A stretch of 10,128 bases of DNA. It comes from Thermodesulfobacteriaceae bacterium. Lineage in GTDB: Bacteria; Desulfobacterota; Dissulfuribacteria; Dissulfuribacterales; UBA3076. The stretch lies in the NCBI GenBank assembly GCA_012961845.1, contig DTYO01000233.1, positions 1-10,128 of the forward strand, written 5' to 3'. Positions 7,072 to 10,128 of this stretch are shown one piece after another (position 1 is the first letter of the stretch; the number at the start of each line of letters is the position of its first letter). A program made the position numbers and the translations under genes. The notes under the pieces were generated by a model, which did not search any database, was not told the DNA's origin, and worked only from the letters and a program-made list of their open reading frames with translations.

Positions 7072-8148
7072 TTATTCCGCACCGATCAGATTCACTTTAA
7101 CCACTGCCGACGGCAGACTCTCATTTGGAGGATCCGCACCGTCCACAGCAGTAACCCAGTATTCGTATCTACCTCCAGGAAGGACCGTCCTGTCAACAAA
7201 TCTCGGAGCAGTCACCGGATCATGGTTCAATCTGTCGATCAATCCATCCGGTCCCTTCCTGTAGACCAGGTAGCCTGCCACATCAGCCGCAGCATTTTCC
7301 TGCCACAGCAGCTCAACCCCCCTGTCTGAGCTGACGCCCACTAGACTCGTCGGGGCCTCAGGTGCCACCGTTTCGAACAGATGAGGAGTAGTATCCCGGG
7401 ATGGCAGACTTTCTATCAGGGTCCCGTAATAATTCATGACAGCAGTAACCCGGTATTTATACTGTACACTCTTTCCCGACATGGGATCGAGATATTCCGG
7501 CTGGCTGACAAATCCCCTTTCCGCTTTCCAGTTGTCCTCATCCATCCTGGAACGATATACCCTGAATACAAGATTTGAATCTACAGGCGTGCCGTCCGCC
7601 CATTTCTGAGGCGGCTTCCAAGAAAGGACAGTGGCATTTCTAACGGCCCTCGCCACCAGATCTGCCGGTGGATCCGGGGGTACGTGCCAGGCAATAGAAA
7701 CCTTGTTGGACAGATCACTCTTGTTGAACAGGCCCTTTACAGTCCTCACCTGGTACGTATACATATTTCCGGTTACCAGTGTCCTGTCTTCATAATACAT
7801 ATTCCTGGCTTCCTCTGGCTTGGCATTAAAAGGGATTACTATGGGAGGCTCATATTGAGGCGGGCATTCGGCACATGCATCTTCCAGAGGTGATTCCGCC
7901 TTGAACAGTTCGAACGCCTTTATCCTGGGGAGTGGACTGCCGTCCCTGTTCCGGACCGGTATCGTCCAGTTCAGCTCTATTCCGTCCGACTGAATGGTAT
8001 AACTGAGATCATCTATGGCCTTGGGTCTGAGGGTCCCAGGTGGCACCGGTGGTCCCTTTCTGCCGCACGAAGAAATGGAGAAGCAGACCGCCGCAACAGC
8101 CAGACACAGCAGCACAGATGCTGTTTTTTTCAGATGCTTCCCCTTCAT
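7072..8148 (-). CDS. Lipoprotein with LptM-like N-terminus and three fibronectin type III-like domains
   Basis: Predicted outer-membrane lipoprotein of unknown role. Residues 1-27 form a signal peptide (basic start, hydrophobic core) ending at the lipobox ISSC, with C28 lipidated and Gly at +2, so sorting to the outer membrane is expected. The mature start CGRKGPPVPP resembles the conserved start of LptM/YifL/LppL lipoproteins (CGxKGPxxxP). In E. coli the gene for LptM is immediately upstream of dapF, and the Pseudomonas relative LppL precedes lysA. Unlike those proteins of under 100 aa, this one continues to 358 aa with three FN3-like beta domains at about 38-155, 158-258 and 263-354. Evidence is repeated patterns such as IELNW...YTYQVRTV, TVLSWKPP...YKYRVTAV and VELLW...YEYWVTAV. 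C92 and C95 form a CxxC-spaced pair in the first domain. Its own GGAG is 13 bases from the ATG, further than usual, but a five-codon ORF just upstream may deliver ribosomes. The lipoprotein and FN3 calls are strong; the LptM kinship is inferred from motif plus gene position. Confidence 0.88.
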   Translation of the reverse strand: MKGKHLKKTASVLLCLAVAAVCFSISSCGRKGPPVPPGTLRPKAIDDLSYTIQSDGIELNWTIPVRNRDGSPLPRIKAFELFKAESPLEDACAECPPQYEPPIVIPFNAKPEEARNMYYEDRTLVTGNMYTYQVRTVKGLFNKSDLSNKVSIAWHVPPDPPADLVARAVRNATVLSWKPPQKWADGTPVDSNLVFRVYRSRMDEDNWKAERGFVSQPEYLDPMSGKSVQYKYRVTAVMNYYGTLIESLPSRDTTPHLFETVAPEAPTSLVGVSSDRGVELLWQENAAADVAGYLVYRKGPDGLIDRLNHDPVTAPRFVDRTVLPGGRYEYWVTAVDGADPPNESLPSAVVKVNLIGAE

Positions 8149-8149
8149 G

Positions 8150-8167
8150 TTATTGCTGAAACTCCAT
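8150..8167 (-). other. Five-codon ORF (MEFQQ) before the FN3 lipoprotein start
   Basis: In the 39 nt between argH and the lipoprotein gene, the best ribosome-binding site is GGGAGGTG. It sits at proper distance before an ATG at 8167, not before the lipoprotein start. That ATG opens ATG GAG TTT CAG CAA TAA, and the lipoprotein ATG follows after a single C (TAACATG). The arrangement suggests that ribosomes load at the mini-ORF and re-initiate. The sequence is certain; function as a coupling device is inferred. It could be a coincidence if the lipoprotein uses the GGAG at 8161-8164. Confidence 0.35.
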
Positions 8168-8187
8168 GGCTCACACCTCCCTGTCTG

Positions 8188-9588
8188 TCAGTACAAATCT
8201 TCTCTCTTTCGCCGCCTAAATCTCTTTTTCGCTTCCTTCAGGGCCCTCTCCACCATAGACGGAGCTGTGCCGCCGGATGATTTCCTGGCCTCAAGTGATC
8301 CTGTCACGGAAAGCACTTCAAAGACATCCTCTTCTATAAGGGACGAGATCGCCTTGAGTTCCTCAATGGTCAGCTCCGTCAGTTCAACCCCCCTGGCAAT
8401 GCACTTCGATACGGCTTTCCCTACAATCGCATGGGCCTCTCTGAATGGAACCCCCTTATTCACCAGATAATCGGCCATATCGGTCGCTGTCAGGAAACCG
8501 GTGGAAACAGCCCTTGAAAGGCTTCCCTTTCTCGGCGTCATCCTAGATACCAGAGCAGCTGTTATTTCCACACAACTCGATACCGTATCGATAGTGTCTA
8601 ACAGGGCTTCCTTGTCTTCCTGCAGATCGCGGTTGTATGCCAGAGGCAGGGCCTTGACCACCGTCAGGACAGACATGAGATTGCCATAGACTCTGCCTGT
8701 CTTTCCGCGTACGAGTTCCGGTACGTCAGGATTCTTTTTCTGGGGCATTATGCTCGAACCTGTACAGAAACCATCGGGAAGTTCTATGAAACCAAACTCC
8801 CGGGAAGACCACAGGATCAGCTCCTCAGAAAGTCTGCTCAGATGTGCCATGATCAAGCTGGCGGCACTGAGAAATTCGACGATGAAATCTCTGTCCCCCA
8901 CAGAGTCAAGGCTGTTTGCAGTTATGCCTATGAACCCCAGTTCTCTGGCAACAGCATCCCTGTCTATCGGGAATCCTGTTCCGGCCAGGGCCGCGCTGCC
9001 CAGGGGACACAGGTTGACCCTTTTCCTGCAGTCCATCAGTCGCTCCCTGTCCCGGTCTGTCATTTCGAAATAGGCCAGCATGTGATGGGCCCACAGGACG
9101 GGCTGTGCCCGCTGGAGATGTGTATATCCAGGCATGGGAAGGTCCATGAATTTTTCTGCCTGATGGAGAAAAGCCTCTTGGAGATCAGCAAGCTGTAGAT
9201 CTATCCGGTCTATTTCCCCCCGCAGATACAGCCTGACATCGGTTGCCACCTGATCATTCCGGCTCCTGGCAGTGTGCAGTCGCTTGCCTGCCTCTCCTAT
9301 CTTCGCTACAAGGGCCCTTTCAATGTTCATATGGACGTCTTCCAGGTCCTGCCTCCACTCGAATGCGCCGGATTCGATCTCTTTTTCTATTTCATCCAGC
9401 CCCCTGCATATGGCCCGGACATCTGCCTGTGAGATGATACCCTGTTTTCCGAGCATCCTGGCATGGGCCCTGCTGCCTGCTATATCCTGTCTGAAAAGAC
9501 GGCAATCGAACTGTACCGAGGCGGAAAACTCCTCAAGCAGTTTTTCTGTCTTCTCACGGAATCGCCCTCCCCAAGGCTTTTCAGGCAT
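8188..9588 (-). CDS. argH: Argininosuccinate lyase
   Basis: Cytosolic homotetrameric enzyme of the fumarase/aspartase superfamily that splits argininosuccinate into arginine and fumarate, the last step of arginine synthesis. Counting from the Met at 9588 (466 aa), the sequence shows PWGGRF at the N-terminus, HTARSRNDQVATD (105-117), GYTHLQRAQPV with His157, and the mobile signature loop GSSIMPQKKNPD carrying the catalytic serine at 278/279. All conserved blocks are intact. The start is uncertain. I chose 9588 because it gives the usual short lead before WGGRF and has GAG five bases upstream, but in-frame ATGs at 9606 and 9621 would add 6 or 11 residues. The C-terminus is unusually basic (KKRFRRRKREDLY). 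It follows the CMD-like gene after 46 nt (13 nt with the longest start) and is followed by the FN3 lipoprotein. Confidence 0.96.
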   Translation of the reverse strand: MPEKPWGGRFREKTEKLLEEFSASVQFDCRLFRQDIAGSRAHARMLGKQGIISQADVRAICRGLDEIEKEIESGAFEWRQDLEDVHMNIERALVAKIGEAGKRLHTARSRNDQVATDVRLYLRGEIDRIDLQLADLQEAFLHQAEKFMDLPMPGYTHLQRAQPVLWAHHMLAYFEMTDRDRERLMDCRKRVNLCPLGSAALAGTGFPIDRDAVARELGFIGITANSLDSVGDRDFIVEFLSAASLIMAHLSRLSEELILWSSREFGFIELPDGFCTGSSIMPQKKNPDVPELVRGKTGRVYGNLMSVLTVVKALPLAYNRDLQEDKEALLDTIDTVSSCVEITAALVSRMTPRKGSLSRAVSTGFLTATDMADYLVNKGVPFREAHAIVGKAVSKCIARGVELTELTIEELKAISSLIEEDVFEVLSVTGSLEARKSSGGTAPSMVERALKEAKKRFRRRKREDLY

Positions 9589-9634
9589 ATTTTCTCTTTC
9601 GGTCATCACTGCACCATGCATGTAGGCTGTAGGC

Positions 9635-9958
9635 CTAATCCTTCTTTATAATATCGTTTATCCATGAAAACGCCGCTGCGGCTGCAGGAAACCCCAGGGT
9701 ACTGATCATGAGATTCACAGTCTGGTAGAGCTCTTCATGAGAAGCTCCCGCCTCCAGGGCCCTTCTAGCATGCGAGTGAACAGCACCCTCGCTGTGTGCA
9801 CCTATGGCCGCCGCCATCTGTATCAGATGAGTAGTCTTTATATCCAGAGGCCCTGTCGCCCGGGCCAGGCTTGAACCGTTTTGAAATGCATTGAACATCT
9901 CCGTGTACATTTCTTTGTATTCTCTGAAATTTCTGGGCAAATCGTGTCTTTCATTCAT
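9635..9958 (-). CDS. Carboxymuconolactone decarboxylase-like (AhpD-fold) small protein, no cysteines
   Basis: A 107-aa all-helical protein of the CMD/AhpD superfamily. The family core is seen at 39-83: DIKTTHLIQMAAAIG, then HSEGAVHSHARRALEAGAS, then HEELYQTVNLM. In redox-active relatives (AhpD) this core carries CxxC followed by a histidine. Here the two positions are S56 and A59 with His63 retained, and the protein has no cysteine at all, so thiol peroxidase or disulfide chemistry is excluded. It may act as a decarboxylase-like or binding protein; its substrate is unknown. The start ATG at 9958 has AGAGG about nine bases upstream. It is the first gene of the argH-lysA-dapF cluster, placed right before argH, but no link with arginine metabolism is established. 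Superfamily assignment is good; function is open. Confidence 0.85.
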   Translation of the reverse strand: MNERHDLPRNFREYKEMYTEMFNAFQNGSSLARATGPLDIKTTHLIQMAAAIGAHSEGAVHSHARRALEAGASHEELYQTVNLMISTLGFPAAAAAFSWINDIIKKD

Positions 9959-9988
9959 GGCTTCATACCTCTACTTTACTAATCTAAA

Positions 9989-10053
9989 CTGTGGTCCATA
10001 CTCTTCCAGGGCAGTACCTGTCAAGACAGAGGAGCTTCTGTATGCGACCACAG
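9989..10053 (-). promoter_or_regulatory. Long hairpin in the leader of the CMD-argH-lysA-dapF cluster
   Basis: CTGTGGTCCATAC (9989-10001) pairs with GTATG (10040-10044) plus GACCACAG (10046-10053), a 13-bp stem with one unpaired base at 10045. The 38-nt loop contains a further inverted repeat, CTGTC-AA-GACAG (10018-10029), so a branched structure is possible. It ends 30 bases before the first ATG. Only TTT follows on the minus-strand transcript, so it is a poor terminator. I infer a structured 5' leader or mRNA-stabilising hairpin. It matches no riboswitch or T-box pattern I recognise. Confidence 0.45.
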
Positions 10054-10056
10054 GTT

Positions 10057-10086
10057 ATTACAACTGCTGCATAGTACGGCATTCAA
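10057..10086 (-). promoter_or_regulatory. Candidate sigma-70 promoter of the CMD-argH-lysA-dapF cluster
   Basis: On the minus strand TTGAAT (10086-10081, four of six) and TGTAAT (10062-10057, five of six) are 18 bp apart. A start site around 10050 would place the leader hairpin at the very 5' end of the mRNA, trimming only its outermost base pairs. A consensus TTGACA at 10024-10019 lies inside the hairpin loop but lacks a good -10 at 16-18 bp. This is a pattern match, not proof. The remaining bases to the right edge show no gene I can support. Confidence 0.35.
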
Positions 10087-10128
10087 CCCGGATTATTCGG
10101 TTCGCGAGTTTGCCTAAGATGTAAAGCG

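Noticed and set aside
10086..10106. tRNA T-arm-like GGTTCGCGAG near the right edge
   Set aside because: No matching acceptor, anticodon arm or complementary T-stem could be found on either strand.
10070..10126. Minus-strand frame entering from the right edge (ends in CRTMQQL) as the tail of a neighbouring gene
   Set aside because: Only about 22 codons are visible, it has no recognisable family, and it overlaps the promoter-like sequence; a chance frame is equally likely.

Overview
The window looks like chromosomal housekeeping DNA from a Gram-negative, diderm bacterium. Outer-membrane-type lipoproteins, a Tat-dependent lipoprotein signal, and meso-diaminopimelate enzymes beside an LptM-like lipoprotein all point that way. 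By eye the GC content is a little above 50%. The gene order argH / FN3 lipoprotein / lysA / dapF recalls Desulfobacterota (old Deltaproteobacteria), but that is a recollection of gene order and not a search result. I see no transposase, phage gene, CRISPR array, rRNA or tRNA.

Left block (1-3601, all minus strand), in transcription order: an AGCS-family sodium:amino-acid symporter (GTG start, strong Shine-Dalgarno), a Tat-exported lipoprotein with an M48 metalloprotease domain and TPR-like tail (BepA-like layout), and an M17 leucyl aminopeptidase cut by the left edge. The last two are 20 nt apart. A shared role in peptide breakdown and amino-acid recovery is possible but inferred.

Middle (3602-4892): a divergent intergenic region of about 300 bp, rich in palindromes, with promoter-like sequences on both strands and an inverted repeat that partly covers the symporter's ribosome-binding site. 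It is followed by a plus-strand CaCA-family cation antiporter. The antiporter converges on dapF with only 24 nt between the stop codons.

Right block (4917-9958, all minus strand), in transcription order: a small cysteine-free carboxymuconolactone-decarboxylase-like protein, argH (last step of arginine synthesis), a 358-aa lipoprotein whose mature N-terminus resembles LptM and which carries three FN3-like domains, lysA and dapF (last steps of the diaminopimelate/lysine route). Gaps are at most 46 nt, so this is probably one operon. Its leader holds a 13-bp hairpin with one bulged base, just downstream of a promoter-like sequence.

The enzymes are ordinary. The parts most worth a second look are the LptM-like/FN3 fusion in the classic LptM-lysA-dapF position, its co-occurrence with a BepA-like protease (LptM and BepA both act on LptD assembly in E. 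coli), the five-codon ORF leading into the lipoprotein gene, and the two leader hairpins. I found no convincing evidence of a wholly new system.
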